DNA of 64,000 nucleotides from Peterkaempfera bronchialis (GCF_003258605.2 NZ_CP031264.1:3720001-3784000), one strand, 5' to 3'. Counted from the stretch's first letter, positions 1 through 8,550 are shown. Notes: generated from the letters alone by a model not told the origin. Numbers and translations: made by a program.

Positions 1-424
1 GGATTGCTTCCTTGATGCGATCCACGAGAAGCAGTGCCTGCCGTGCGCGTCGCCGGTTCTCGCGGCTCTCCGGATTGTCGGACGGCTTGAGCGACAGCCG
101 TGTGGCGTGTTCGCTGAGTGCGGCGCGCACCTGGTACCAGCCCTCGAGGGACAGAGGCACTACGTAGAGCCTCTCGCCGTTCACATTGATGACGTCACAG
201 TGCTCTTCACGCTCCGCGATGCCTGTCCAGTGCGCGGCCAGGCGGCCGAGCGTGATCCCGTCGTCCCGGCCGTCATGCGCGGCCTGTTCAGCCGGTGGTC
301 GGCAGTCCCACACAGCCTGCTGCAGAACAGCGGCCACCAGATTCACCTGGGACTGGTCGAGGGGAATGGGATGGTCGATCGTCTCGGTTAAGAGAGCGCT
401 CCAGAAGTCGACCGATGAGTCCAT
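1..424 (-). CDS. Hypothetical protein, 3' end beyond window
   Basis: An uninterrupted minus-strand frame of 141 codons starts at ATG 424 and runs off the left edge. The product begins MDSSVDFWSALLTETIDHPI and is hydrophilic, with an Arg-rich stretch (SRENRRRARQALLLVDRIKEA) near the cut. No signal peptide, membrane segment or family motif is seen. Residue 12 is encoded by TTA, the rare bldA-dependent leucine codon of streptomycetes, which fits an accessory gene. The ribosome site is weak, so the start is provisional. Confidence 0.6.
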   Translation of the reverse strand, partial: MDSSVDFWSALLTETIDHPIPLDQSQVNLVAAVLQQAVWDCRPPAEQAAHDGRDDGITLGRLAAHWTGIAEREEHCDVINVNGERLYVVPLSLEGWYQVRAALSEHATRLSLKPSDNPESRENRRRARQALLLVDRIKEAI

Positions 425-996
425 CGGCGTGCGGCATCCGACTGCCCGGTCGTGATCGGACCGGGCAGAGCGAGAGCGCGGACATGCCGACCGCCGACCT
501 CCACCCGTGTCGATCGCCGTACAGAAAAGCACGGGACCTCTGATGCCGTCCGGGCCCTGCATCATCCGGCCCGAGGGGGAGACTGAGGATCGTCCCTTTC
601 CCGAGGGAGCACGGCGAGGCGACCGGGCTTCCGGCCTGTACCCGTGGCCGAGGAACGCGATTGCCATGATGAGAGGCGTCGAACCAGTCGCTCGCAACCG
701 AGGGTAGTCAATACATCGCTCTTTGTGCAAAGCGGCGCTTTGGTCTCTTGGGGGAGCTGGAGCCGTTCACCGGAGACGGCTCGGCCCCGCCTGAATCCTT
801 GATCGGGCTGTTCCGCAGTCCGTCATTCACCACCACCGCCTTGATGGCTGTGATCGGTTTGAGGGCGGCCGTCTGTGGTCCGCGCCGCTGCTTCCCCATG
901 CTTCGGCAGGTTCGGACGGTAGCCGGACCCCAGAAGCGCTCAGGGTGTTGGCAGGGCGGCAACGGCAACCAAAACTGCAACCTGGGACGACGTTGG

Positions 997-1019
997 CCCG
1001 GACCGCTCAGCGGTCCGGG
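997..1019. terminator. Perfect hairpin beside left att copy
   Basis: An 11-bp perfect inverted repeat (CCCGGACCGCT / AGCGGTCCGGG) with a one-base centre. It lies just outside the tRNA-Ser fragment, exactly where the intact tRNA-Ser at 8602-8686 has its terminator hairpin. The duplication therefore probably included a terminator, now diverged in sequence. There is no U-tract. Confidence 0.5.
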
Positions 1020-1024
1020 GCCTT

Positions 1025-1099
1025 CATCTGCCCAGGTGGGCGGGTGCGGACGATACGTGATTCGAACTCGTAAGGGGTTGCCCCCAACACGCTTTCCAA
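1025..1099 (-). repeat. Degraded tRNA-Ser 3'-end copy (att-like direct repeat)
   Basis: These 75 bases match 8580-8654 with three substitutions (1051, 1058, 1072). The copy holds the 3' half of tRNA-Ser (anticodon loop to discriminator) plus 22 bases of 3' flank; the 5' half is absent, so it is not a functional tRNA. Integrases of actinobacterial integrative elements typically use the 3' end of a tRNA as attB and recreate it at the far junction. This is the expected outer att site of an element inserted at tRNA-Ser. Confidence 0.75.
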
Positions 1100-1478
1100 C
1101 TGCTCGTCTGGGGGCTCAGGATGGCCGCCGACGTCCTGACCTGCAGCGGATATGTTCGACCGCCGCCGCCCGGACCGGCTGAACGGGGGTGAATGCAACC
1201 CCGACTGCAACCCTCGGGCCATCCCCACGGTCGCCCGCCTGTCGCCCTGCCTGGTGCTTGGAGCGTGTTCGCATAGAGGAGGGCCACTGACGTGTTCTCA
1301 GCAAATGATCTCCGCCAGCCGCATCGGCGACATCGCCCGCGCCGCCCTCGTCCTCGGGCGGAATCTGAAGTGATCTTCACTGAGAAACGTCACTCGCCGC
1401 AGGGCGGCCTGCCGTACTCTGCGGTAGCGGACGCCGACGACGTCATGCCGTTGCACGCCCTCGCGGGGAGGAGATCGC

Positions 1479-3242
1479 ATGCAGGACTTTTCTGACTCGA
1501 TGGAGGCCGCCGGGCCGGAGGGGAACGGCCGGAGCGATACCGTCGACTCAGCCGCTGCGGACTGTCCGTCACCTCATTCGGGTAGCAACTCGGCGGCGGC
1601 ATCGACGGTCCTGGTGGAGGTGCGGCCTGGGGTTGCCGTCGCCTTCGGGGAGGTCCCTGCGGAGCTCATCGCGGAGCTCAAGCTCGATCCGGTCGACTTG
1701 GGGCTCGTGTCGGTTGACGACCGCGTGCGGATCTCGGCGGCCCTCGCCTCGATCGGCAACACGGCGACCGTGGGCGGCAACTTCGCAAACGCATTCGCCA
1801 GTGTGGAGGGGGTATACAGAGTCGGTGACGCGACGCGGGCGTTTCTGAGCGCCGGCGGAACGCTCGCCGTCAAGGACGGCGCGAATCTCGGAGCGGTGTT
1901 TGCCAACGGCCGGATAGTTCATCAGGCCCGCTGGATTCCTGTGACTGCGGTGAGCGCGGCGGGGGTCGCGGCCGCGATCGGGCCGGCACTGGCCATGGTC
2001 GCGCTTCAGATGATGCTGAGCCAGGTCGCAGGCCTCGTCAGAACCAACATCGCGCTGACGAGCGAGGTCCTCACGACCATGCGCCACGGGCAGTGGGCCG
2101 AGCTGACCGCACTCGTCGACACCGTCGATCGCGCAGTCGGCCGCGCGCGAGAGCTCGGATCGGTCACGACGACCGAGTGGGAGAAAGTCGCGGCTAAAGA
2201 GGACACCTTGCGTAAGCAGCGCGAGACGTACCGGCTGAACGTCGGTGAACACGTCCGCCAACTCGGCTGGCTCGACACACACGGCCGACGCCAGTATCTC
2301 GACACGAACGCCAAGGCAATCATCTTCGACGCCCATGCCCTCCTGTCTTCGCTCAAGGCATGGACCGGATACCAGACGCTCCACGCTGCGCGTGCGAGGG
2401 CCGCTGGACGCGAAGAAGCCGACGAGGCACGGCTCGTCGAGATCATCGAGCGCGAGACCGGCGAGGAGCTCAGCTCCGCCCTGGCCGAGACAACGAGCCT
2501 CGTCGACTCGCTGGCGCGGGAGCTGCGAATCATCGCCGAGCTCCCTGGACGCGTGCCGCTGATCGGGAAGCGGAAGGACGCGAAGAAGGCCCGCCTCACC
2601 AGTGCCCAACTCCTGGAGGCAATCCAGCCTCTTGCCGACGCTCTCCATCCACCAGTCCCGCCGCTCGAAGCTCCCGACGTTGTCTGCGCGCCCAAGTCAC
2701 TGGATCTCGAGCGGTACCTTCGCATCCTGCGATGGTTCCTCAAGGACGGTGAGACCCTCCGCGTTCTCGGCCTCGATGCCCCTGCCCGGATCGGTGCGAT
2801 CCTCGATGGAGCAAAGGAGAAGGTGGCGCCGGCGGTGGACAAGGGGGCGGCGAGGAATCTGGTCGCCGTCACGGATCGCCGCATCATCACGGCCAGGACG
2901 AACGCATTCCTCGGGCAGGGCGAGATCGGTCAGGAGATCCCGATCGACCGGGTGCGATATGTCCGGGCACCGGCCGCACGGGACGGAAGCGGGCGCTCGG
3001 TGATCGACCTCATCACGTCCGAGGACAACATCCGGTGGCACTTCGACTCCGACACCGACAACACTCATGTGGCCGCGCTCGCCGCCGTGCTGGCCGAGTC
3101 GATGAACATCCCGGACGACGAACAGGCTCAGCTCCGACGGCCGCGCCACGCCTCGCCGGAGGCGGGCACGAAGGGGGAGAGCGCCGGTATGAGGTCTGTG
3201 GAACCGTCTGGATCCGAGGCCCCCACCGGCGATGCCGTGTAA
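1479..3242 (+). CDS. Membrane-associated protein with PH-like C-terminal domain, 587 aa
   Basis: ATG 1479 follows GGAGGAG at 7-8 bases, a strong ribosome site. The N-terminal ~45 residues are Ser/Ala-rich, residues ~155-182 form a hydrophobic Ala/Met-rich segment, and residues ~225-260 are charged and helical. The C-terminal ~130 residues contain NLVAVTDRRIITAR and a later FDSDTD strand, the look of bacterial PH (bPH/YokE-like) domains. It is the largest intact gene in the tRNA-Ser island. The function is unknown; membrane topology and the PH assignment are inferred from sequence. Confidence 0.8.
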   Translation: MQDFSDSMEAAGPEGNGRSDTVDSAAADCPSPHSGSNSAAASTVLVEVRPGVAVAFGEVPAELIAELKLDPVDLGLVSVDDRVRISAALASIGNTATVGGNFANAFASVEGVYRVGDATRAFLSAGGTLAVKDGANLGAVFANGRIVHQARWIPVTAVSAAGVAAAIGPALAMVALQMMLSQVAGLVRTNIALTSEVLTTMRHGQWAELTALVDTVDRAVGRARELGSVTTTEWEKVAAKEDTLRKQRETYRLNVGEHVRQLGWLDTHGRRQYLDTNAKAIIFDAHALLSSLKAWTGYQTLHAARARAAGREEADEARLVEIIERETGEELSSALAETTSLVDSLARELRIIAELPGRVPLIGKRKDAKKARLTSAQLLEAIQPLADALHPPVPPLEAPDVVCAPKSLDLERYLRILRWFLKDGETLRVLGLDAPARIGAILDGAKEKVAPAVDKGAARNLVAVTDRRIITARTNAFLGQGEIGQEIPIDRVRYVRAPAARDGSGRSVIDLITSEDNIRWHFDSDTDNTHVAALAAVLAESMNIPDDEQAQLRRPRHASPEAGTKGESAGMRSVEPSGSEAPTGDAV

Positions 3243-3460
3243 GTAGTTGTTAGCGAACCAGAGCATGTTGGCCTCGACTGCGGCCCAGCCTTCGCGGCCG
3301 GTGTCGGGGTCGTGGAGGAGCCCGACGTCGACCGCAACCGCGCGGGGCAGATCCTCGCCCGTGGCGGCCGACAGCCGTTAAGTGAATGCGCGGACCTCGC
3401 GCTCGTGGCCGTCGCGGTGAAACGGTGCGGTGTCGAATCGGCCGGGGACGGCGTAGGGGA
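3235..3460 (-). pseudogene. Remnant of an ATP-grasp-like protein C-terminus
   Basis: The minus-strand frame reads VPGRFDTAPFHRDGHEREVRAF, then a TAA (3378-3380), then LPRAVAVDVGLLHDPDTG and GWAAVEANMLWFAN. The EAN signature after a VDVGL strand is what I know from the C-terminal end of ATP-grasp ligases found in streptomycete islands. The in-frame stop and missing N-terminal two thirds show decay. The left end overlaps the 3' end of the convergent 587-aa gene. The family call is by recall. Confidence 0.4.
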
Positions 3461-3515
3461 CTGCTGAACCTGGCCGAACAGGGGTGGATGAGACCAAAAC
3501 TGAGACCAGGCAGGG

Positions 3516-3623
3516 CTCGGCGGCACCAACTACGCCGCCTCGCACTACAAGGACGCCGACGGCAAGGAGTTCGTCCTGGTCGGGGCGGCCAAGGGGGGTG
3601 GCTCAGAAGAGGCTCCCGCTTGA
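3516..3623 (+). pseudogene. Short C-terminal coding fragment, family unknown
   Basis: A 35-codon frame without a start reads LGGTNYAASHYKDADGKEFV then LVGAAKGGGSEEAPA and stops with TGA. It reads like the end of a real protein (periodic strand residues, clean stop) but has no upstream continuation. I cannot assign the family. It adds to the cluster of broken genes between the 587-aa gene and the SDR. Confidence 0.35.
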
Positions 3624-3714
3624 TGGTCCCGGAGTCTCGTCCGACCCCACCCCCCTTCCCAGCTCTCGGCGCCCGGTCGGCCTCAGCGTCCGCTCGCCGG
3701 CGACTGAGGGAGGT

Positions 3715-4581
3715 TCATTCGGAGACTGGGGTCTCGGGCTTCATCTCGTATGAGTTCTGGAGGGCCTGGGGTCGGGTCCCAAGACCCTCCGTGACCTTTC
3801 GCTCCCACGGAACCTTCTGGAGGTGCTTGGTCTCCTCGATCATCGATTTGGGCTCCAGGTTGCGGTAGCTGTCGACCTCGCCGGCGGCAACCGCGGTCAT
3901 CGTCGCGTATACCGGCTCAGGGTCGAACTGCGCTCGGGGGAACGCGAGTTTCGCGTAATCGAAGAGCCGCTCGGACGGGTCGTCCTCCCAACTCTCCCAG
4001 GTCTGGAACATTCGGTCATTGAAGCCGGTCAGGAACGGCCCAGGGTTGATGGTTGCAACCTCGATGCCGAATTCCTGCAGTTCATACGCCATGGTCTCGG
4101 CAATGGCTTCAACGGCGTGCTTGGAGGCGGAATAGATGCCGGTGAATGGGTTGACGTTCAGGCCTTCTCGAGAAGAGACCCAGACGATTCTTCCGGCACC
4201 CCGCTTGACCATCTGCTTCGCGATCCCCTGGGTGAGAAGAAGCGGTCCGACGACGTTGACCTCGAACTCGTGGCGGATGTTGAAGGCGGGGATGTCGACA
4301 GTGGAGCCGCCCTCGCCCACGCCTGCGTTGTTCACCAAGATCTCGACGTTCCACGCCAGCGCCTTCCGCCGATCGCCGTCATCGGTGACATCGAGTTTCT
4401 CGACCTGCAGGCTCACTCCTCGTTCGGCCGCCTGACGCTTGAGCGTCTGGACCTGCCCGTAGATCTCCACCGCTGCGATAACGTCAAAGCCCTTCTCCGC
4501 CAGTCGCATGGCGACTTCGTGCCCGAACCCGGAACCTGCGCCGGTGATGAGTACCTTCCTCAGTTCCGCCCTGCTGGCCAT
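3715..4581 (-). CDS. SDR-family NAD(P)-dependent oxidoreductase, 288 aa
   Basis: A classical short-chain dehydrogenase: the cofactor motif TGAGSGFG lies near residues 14-21, NNAG follows the fourth strand, and the catalytic pair is YSASK after the VSSREG serine. The start is taken at MASRAELRK (ATG 4581), because the frame further upstream is low-complexity and the Rossmann fold begins within eight residues; GAAGGGAA lies upstream. Substrate unknown. A truncated aldehyde dehydrogenase gene sits directly upstream in the same direction, so the pair may be the relic of an alcohol/aldehyde oxidation operon. Confidence 0.9.
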   Translation of the reverse strand: MASRAELRKVLITGAGSGFGHEVAMRLAEKGFDVIAAVEIYGQVQTLKRQAAERGVSLQVEKLDVTDDGDRRKALAWNVEILVNNAGVGEGGSTVDIPAFNIRHEFEVNVVGPLLLTQGIAKQMVKRGAGRIVWVSSREGLNVNPFTGIYSASKHAVEAIAETMAYELQEFGIEVATINPGPFLTGFNDRMFQTWESWEDDPSERLFDYAKLAFPRAQFDPEPVYATMTAVAAGEVDSYRNLEPKSMIEETKHLQKVPWERKVTEGLGTRPQALQNSYEMKPETPVSE

Positions 4582-4639
4582 GGTGATGAGATTCCCTTCG
4601 GGCTGAGCGAAAGTTGATGGCGGAACCAGCCGACGCGAC

Positions 4640-4852
4640 GTTGAGCTGCATGGCCGCCCGCTCGAGACAAGATGAGCACCACCCTCCAGCGAGGCCATGG
4701 GCGAACGCCCGCCGCGTTGCAGTGATCGCTGCATCGGTGTTAGCGGCCGAGCCGACTGCGATAGTCAATTTGGTTATTTCGCCGGTGGGCGGATCCATTG
4801 TCGGGCGGGTTTTACTATCCTCGGCGTGGCGCCACGCGCCACCGATCCACAA
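4640..4852 (-). pseudogene. Truncated aldehyde dehydrogenase N-terminus
   Basis: The frame from ATG 4852 begins MWIGGAWRHAEDSKTRPT, then MDPPTGEI and AAITATRRAFAHG. This is the N-terminal signature of the aldehyde dehydrogenase superfamily (IGG-W, DPATGE, A-AARRAF-G). After about 55 residues the similarity stops and the SDR gene begins, so more than 400 residues (catalytic Cys and Glu included) are gone. Confidence 0.6.
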
Positions 4853-4910
4853 TTAGCCCGGATGGACGGCGCCGACGCATTGCCGCAGCGCCTCCGCAAC
4901 GGGACCGCGC

Positions 4911-5150
4911 GGCACCGGCACCCTCGACCGCCGCATCGGCGAACTCTCCGAACTCGACCGCCACCAGGTCCCCGACCACGCACGCCGCCTCATCGAAGGC
5001 TGCAAGCTCCCGACCCGCCGTACCCGGAGCGCCGCCTATGGGCCTCGCAGCCATCGGCTTGCCTCCATCAGGATCGATGGCGCTCGCCGTATCCCTGCCG
5101 GAGCGGTACGGGACTTCGTCCAGAGCCAGCCGGCGGAGGCTGCCTCATGA
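4911..5150 (+). pseudogene. Excisionase-like (HTH) C-terminal remnant
   Basis: An open frame without a start codon ends in RLASIRIDGARRIPAGAV then RDFVQSQPAEAAS and TGA at 5148-5150. The SIRIDGARRIPAGAV block matches the wing and last helix of MerR/Xis-type excisionases (usually S-VRIGRSRRIPAEAV). The earlier part (LDRRIGELSELDRHQVPDHA) resembles a MerR-type coiled coil and may come from another gene. The stop overlaps an ATG by the ATGA arrangement usual between xis and int. Confidence 0.5.
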
Positions 5151-5151
5151 C

Positions 5152-5263
5152 CAGCGTCGTGGTCGTGGTGACGGTGGGCTGCATTGGCGAAGAACAAGCT
5201 CACGGAGGTCTTTTACACAGTCGCCGACGCCGTGAACGACTGGCTCACATACGGCCTGGCTGG
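5152..5263 (+). pseudogene. Tyrosine integrase N-terminal remnant, frameshifted
   Basis: Directly after the excisionase stop, one frame reads QRRGRGDGGLHW, the start typical of actinobacterial phage-type integrases. From 5184 another frame reads KNKLTEVFYTVADAVNDWLT then YGLAGR, the start of the core-binding domain. An internal deletion and a frameshift separate the two. The catalytic domain (R...HxxR...Y) is absent. This is a dead xis-int module inside the att-flanked region. Confidence 0.55.
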
Positions 5264-5440
5264 CCGCCTCCACGGCCACAAGTACGCCATCGATGCAGCC
5301 GTGGCAGGGATGGCACTCCGACAACAACGGCCGGTGATCATGCTGACCTCGGACATCGACGAATGGCCAGGCTCTGCGGTGATCGCGTGCGGCCCGTGGG
5401 CGTGCAGCCAGACGACCACGAAGCCGGAGAACGACGACGT
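5264..5440 (+). pseudogene. PIN-domain toxin C-terminal remnant
   Basis: In the same frame as the integrase piece, the sequence changes abruptly to HGHKYAIDAAVAGMALRQQR then PVIMLTSDIDEW. This matches the last helix and strand of PIN-domain ribonucleases (IDA-VAATAL...V-TSD-DD). After a shift the text continues MARLCGDRVRPVGVQ, the usual PIN C-terminus. The N-terminal half is missing. The fusion point with the integrase piece marks a deletion junction. Confidence 0.45.
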
Positions 5441-5518
5441 GAAGCGTCCGGGCCATGTCGACGTCCAGGCTCCCCCATCGCACGGTCGAGGCGAGCAACC
5501 GGGCGTAGGCACGGATGA

Positions 5519-6442
5519 TCAGGTCGCGGAAGTCGCGCCAGCCGAAGCCCTTTGCTTCGCCCTCGCGCCCGCGATACCGCCAGATCGCGTAGCCGTGGCG
5601 GAAGCAGCCGCGGCCTTGACCGTCCTCGGTGCCGGCGCCTGCATCGCCAGCATCGAGCCGTGGGCGAGATCAAGGAGGCTCGCGATCCGGCGGTCGCGCG
5701 ATTCTGCCGACCACGCGAGCAGCAGGTCGGTCGGGGGCAGGCCGGTGACCGGGACCCCTACGACGGCAGAGCCGAGGCGGTCAGTGACGCTGTGACCTAC
5801 AACGACTACGAGTCTTCCGAGTGCGACGCGATCGATGAGCTCGTCCAGGCTGGTCACGGGGCATTCGGGCACGTAGGCGGGGTCGCTGCGCAGGCGGGCG
5901 AGGGAGATGTCGGGCCGCTCGGCGAGGGGATGGTTCGCGGGTAGGAGGGCCACCGGATACTCCTGGGCGACGTCGCTGCTCTCGAGGTCGCGGAGGTCCT
6001 CGGTCGCACAGAGCAGGGCGACGTCGGCTTGCCCGGCTCGTACGGCTGTGGCCTGATCACGCGTGAAGATCAGCTGCATCGTGTCGTGGCCGTGGTGTGT
6101 CTCGTAACGGCGGTGGAGGTCACGCAGCAGCCCCGAGCCCATGCCCGGGGCGACGGCGATGCGCAAGGCGCCGTTTGCGGCATGGATCGCTCGCTGGGCA
6201 GCGCGGTCGATTGCCTGCAATGCCTTGCGGGCGTCGGTCAGGAAGACCTTGCCCGCAGGCGTGAGGCCGACGCGTCGGCTGGTCCGCTCGAACAGGGCGA
6301 CACCGAGGCGTCGCTCCAACTGTGCGATGGCGCGGGACAGCGGTGGGGGTGCGATGCCCAGTCGTTCGGCGGCGCGGCTGAAATGCAGCTCCTCGGCGAC
6401 CGCGATGAAGTATTCGAGCTGTCGAACCTCGAGACGATCCAT
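5519..6442 (-). CDS. LysR-family transcriptional regulator, 307 aa
   Basis: The N-terminal winged HTH is clear: LEVRQLEYFIAVAEELHFSR at residues 4-23, then AAERLGIAPPPLSRAIAQLE. An effector-binding domain follows. The last ~35 residues are Ala/Arg-rich and unlike the usual end, so the original stop may have been lost by rearrangement next to the integrase/PIN debris. It is divergent from the NTF2-like gene (105-bp gap), the usual placement of a LysR protein with its target. Confidence 0.9.
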   Translation of the reverse strand: MDRLEVRQLEYFIAVAEELHFSRAAERLGIAPPPLSRAIAQLERRLGVALFERTSRRVGLTPAGKVFLTDARKALQAIDRAAQRAIHAANGALRIAVAPGMGSGLLRDLHRRYETHHGHDTMQLIFTRDQATAVRAGQADVALLCATEDLRDLESSDVAQEYPVALLPANHPLAERPDISLARLRSDPAYVPECPVTSLDELIDRVALGRLVVVVGHSVTDRLGSAVVGVPVTGLPPTDLLLAWSAESRDRRIASLLDLAHGSMLAMQAPAPRTVKAAAASATATRSGGIAGARAKQRASAGATSAT

Positions 6443-6547
6443 ACCTTCAGGGTAATGATCTGTGTGGAAGTCGGCATCGCTCCCTCCGCTTGCTGGGCGG
6501 CACGCTGGACTCGTTCTCAGACCGGCAAGAAGTCAGAGGAGAGAAAG

Positions 6548-7030
6548 ATGGACGACGAGCGCGCGGTGGCCCAGGTGCTGGCCCGGTACGTGCGAGCGGC
6601 CGACCATCGCGACGGCGCGGCGATGTCCGCGCTGTTCGTGGAGGACGCTGTTGTCGAGATCTACTACAGCAACGGCGGTACCCGGGAGAAGCTCGCCGAG
6701 ATCACCGGAGCGGAGGCCATCGGCAACGCCGTCGCCGGGATGATGGTGCCGCACCCGCCGCGCGGGTGGAGTCACCACACGACCCAGGACCACCTCGTCG
6801 AGGTCGACGGTGACGAGGCGGCACTCGACGCCCAGTTCGTTGTCTTCAGCATCCAGGGCGACGAGCGTCCGGCCGACGGCTGGCCCGCGGGGGCGTTCGG
6901 CGCGCAGGGCACGATCACCCCGATCGAGTCGGGCTACTACCAGCCCCGACTGCGTCGGGTTGACGGCGCCTGGCGCATCGTCCACCACACGATCCTCCTG
7001 GACCAGCCCATGGCCTTCCCGGGGGCGTGA
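6548..7030 (+). CDS. NTF2/SnoaL-like fold protein, 160 aa
   Basis: The start is ATG 6548 after GGAGAGAAAG; the longer upstream frame is antisense to the LysR gene. The product has the SnoaL-like order: an N-terminal helix pair (RAVAQVLARYVRAADHRDGA), ALFVEDAVVEIYY, SHHTTQDHLVEVDGDEA and a C-terminal WRIVHHTILLD. Such cone-fold proteins are enzymes (aldol cyclases, isomerases, dehydratases) or binding proteins; the reaction cannot be told here. It is the likely target of the divergent LysR gene. Confidence 0.8.
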   Translation: MDDERAVAQVLARYVRAADHRDGAAMSALFVEDAVVEIYYSNGGTREKLAEITGAEAIGNAVAGMMVPHPPRGWSHHTTQDHLVEVDGDEAALDAQFVVFSIQGDERPADGWPAGAFGAQGTITPIESGYYQPRLRRVDGAWRIVHHTILLDQPMAFPGA

Positions 7031-7086
7031 GATACCGGTGGCGACAACCGAGCTGCGGCTCTTCGCGTCAACACTCTTTACCTCGC

Positions 7087-7629
7087 TCAGCGGTCCGCCG
7101 CGAGACGCTGTGAGGCATCGGGCCAGGGCGTGGGCTCCTGCGCGTCCTCGGCCAACGTGATCTCCTCCTCCCACCAGCCGGCCCCTTCCAGCCATTTGGT
7201 CAGCCACGCTGCCAGGGACGGCGAGTCGAGAAACCATGCTTCGGCCCAGTCGTCAGGGCCCGCGTTCGGCTCGAAGAGCAGAACGGGCGCTGCGGGATCC
7301 AAGCAGTCCACGGCGGCATACATGCCGCAGCCCCAGTCCAGGATGGGCAGCACTCCCCGAGGCCAGTAGCCGGAGGCAGCCCTGCGGAGGGGGCCGTACT
7401 CCGACACAGCCGTCCGTCCCTGTCCGATCAGGGGCAGCAGGGTGTACTCCGGGCCGAAGCCCCCGTTGGCCACCTGCCGGTACAGCAGACCGAGAAGCGT
7501 CGGCAGGGCGAAGCCGAGCTCACCCTCGGCAGCCGCGACGTCCTGGTCCGTGACGCAGGCAGGCAGAGACTCTGCCTGCTGGACGGCGCGTTCACGGACT
7601 CGCCGCACCAGGTCGGAAAGGTCGCTCAT
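7087..7629 (-). CDS. SMI1/KNR4-family protein, 180 aa
   Basis: The family pattern is present: DVAAAEGELGFALPTLLGLL near residues 31-50, YRQVANGGFGPEYTLLPL, WPRGVLPILDWGCGMYAAVD and a Trp-rich end. Bacterial SMI1/KNR4 proteins are often immunity proteins of contact-dependent or polymorphic toxins. Its ATG overlaps the TGA of the upstream gene (7626-8075), so the two are co-transcribed. No toxin is visible nearby. Confidence 0.8.
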   Translation of the reverse strand: MSDLSDLVRRVRERAVQQAESLPACVTDQDVAAAEGELGFALPTLLGLLYRQVANGGFGPEYTLLPLIGQGRTAVSEYGPLRRAASGYWPRGVLPILDWGCGMYAAVDCLDPAAPVLLFEPNAGPDDWAEAWFLDSPSLAAWLTKWLEGAGWWEEEITLAEDAQEPTPWPDASQRLAADR

Positions 7630-8075
7630 GCTTCTGCCGCCTGATCGGTGAGGTTTCGAGTGACGATGTGCGCCGAGTCCGGAGCAAGCCGGTAGATGCC
7701 CTGCAGGCTCAGGGCGCGCAAGAGCCGTCCGTCCTCGACGTACTTGAGCTTTCGCTCACCGCGCCGCCAAGTGGAGGTGAGTTGTTCCAGGCAGTCACCC
7801 GGCAGGGGCGCGTCGAACCGGATCGGGGTCCCCGGCGCACCGAGCACGACTTCCGAGATGCACCCGCTCTTCGACGGGTGCCAATGGATCAGCTTGGGAT
7901 AGTCCTCGTCGGCCAACTCCGCGCCGGCTCGGTCGTAGTCGACGATCTGCCGAACCTCCATCGCGCAGACCGTGTAGAGCGCGGCCTGCCAGGCACGGAT
8001 GGCGAACACCCGGCCACCAGGCACCACCCCGCGGCACAGGTCATTGGTCCACAACACGGTGTAGGAGTTCGCCAC
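7626..8075 (-). CDS. Hypothetical protein paired with SMI1 gene, 149 aa
   Basis: The start is set at GTG 8075 (VANSYTVLWTNDLCRG); upstream of this the frame loses protein character. The product is soluble and unrecognised, with WQAALYTVCAMEVRQIVDYD and IHWHPSKSGCISEVVLG as its clearest blocks and two or more cysteines. Its stop overlaps the SMI1 start by four bases. By context it may belong to a toxin/immunity or island cargo module; no function is shown by the sequence. Confidence 0.65.
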   Translation of the reverse strand: MANSYTVLWTNDLCRGVVPGGRVFAIRAWQAALYTVCAMEVRQIVDYDRAGAELADEDYPKLIHWHPSKSGCISEVVLGAPGTPIRFDAPLPGDCLEQLTSTWRRGERKLKYVEDGRLLRALSLQGIYRLAPDSAHIVTRNLTDQAAEA

Positions 8076-8550
8076 GGAACGAAACGTAGCGGTAGGCACC
8101 GACACGGCCACAGACTGGAGCAGCGGTGGGGCACCACAACCGTGCGGAACGCGCGACACCAGGGTGCAGAGATACCCTCGCTGATCCCAGGAACGGATCT
8201 GCGCTCCGGTTTCGCCCGGGCGCTCAGCTCCCGGCCCCGCCCGGACGTGATCGTCGTGCTGACGGACGGTCAAACCCCTTGGCCCTCAGCCCAGCCGCCC
8301 TGCCGCACCGTCGTTGGTCTCTTCCCCCGTCCAGCGAGGGCAGTGGACGAGGAAAACCCCGACTACACCCCGGACAGCCCACCACCCTGGGCCCGCGTTG
8401 TCACCATCAGCTGAGAAGGCGCGGTCGCCCGCATTGGGAGCCGACGCAGCGCCGGCCATCGGATTTCGGCGCGGGTCACTCACAGCCTCGGAACGGACGA
8501 GCGTCGGGCCATCAACGCCTGATCCGCCACTGCGACCACAGCATGACGAA
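8076..8550. other. No gene seen
   Basis: The stretch between the unknown gene and the tRNA-Ser terminator has only overlapping, low-quality frames on both strands. No ribosome site, repeat or RNA fold stood out. Confidence 0.4.

Larger units (their letters stand above)
425..1478. other. Gene-poor stretch left of the island gene
   Basis: I see no convincing gene in about 1 kb. It holds a perfect hairpin and the degraded tRNA-Ser copy (own entries). Two stretches, around 955-985 and 1150-1220, encode NQNCN- or CNPDCNP-like ends in the plus direction. These resemble the C-terminal tails of actinobacterial tyrosine integrases, but they are too short to call. Small open frames here overlap one another and lack ribosome sites. 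Confidence 0.4.

Noticed and set aside
708-980. Minus-strand 90-codon frame
   Set aside because: No ribosome site, no recognisable family; the plus strand there reads more like an integrase tail.
1569-2648. Minus-strand open frame of 359 codons
   Set aside because: Antisense to the 587-aa gene, which has a strong ribosome site and sensible domain order.
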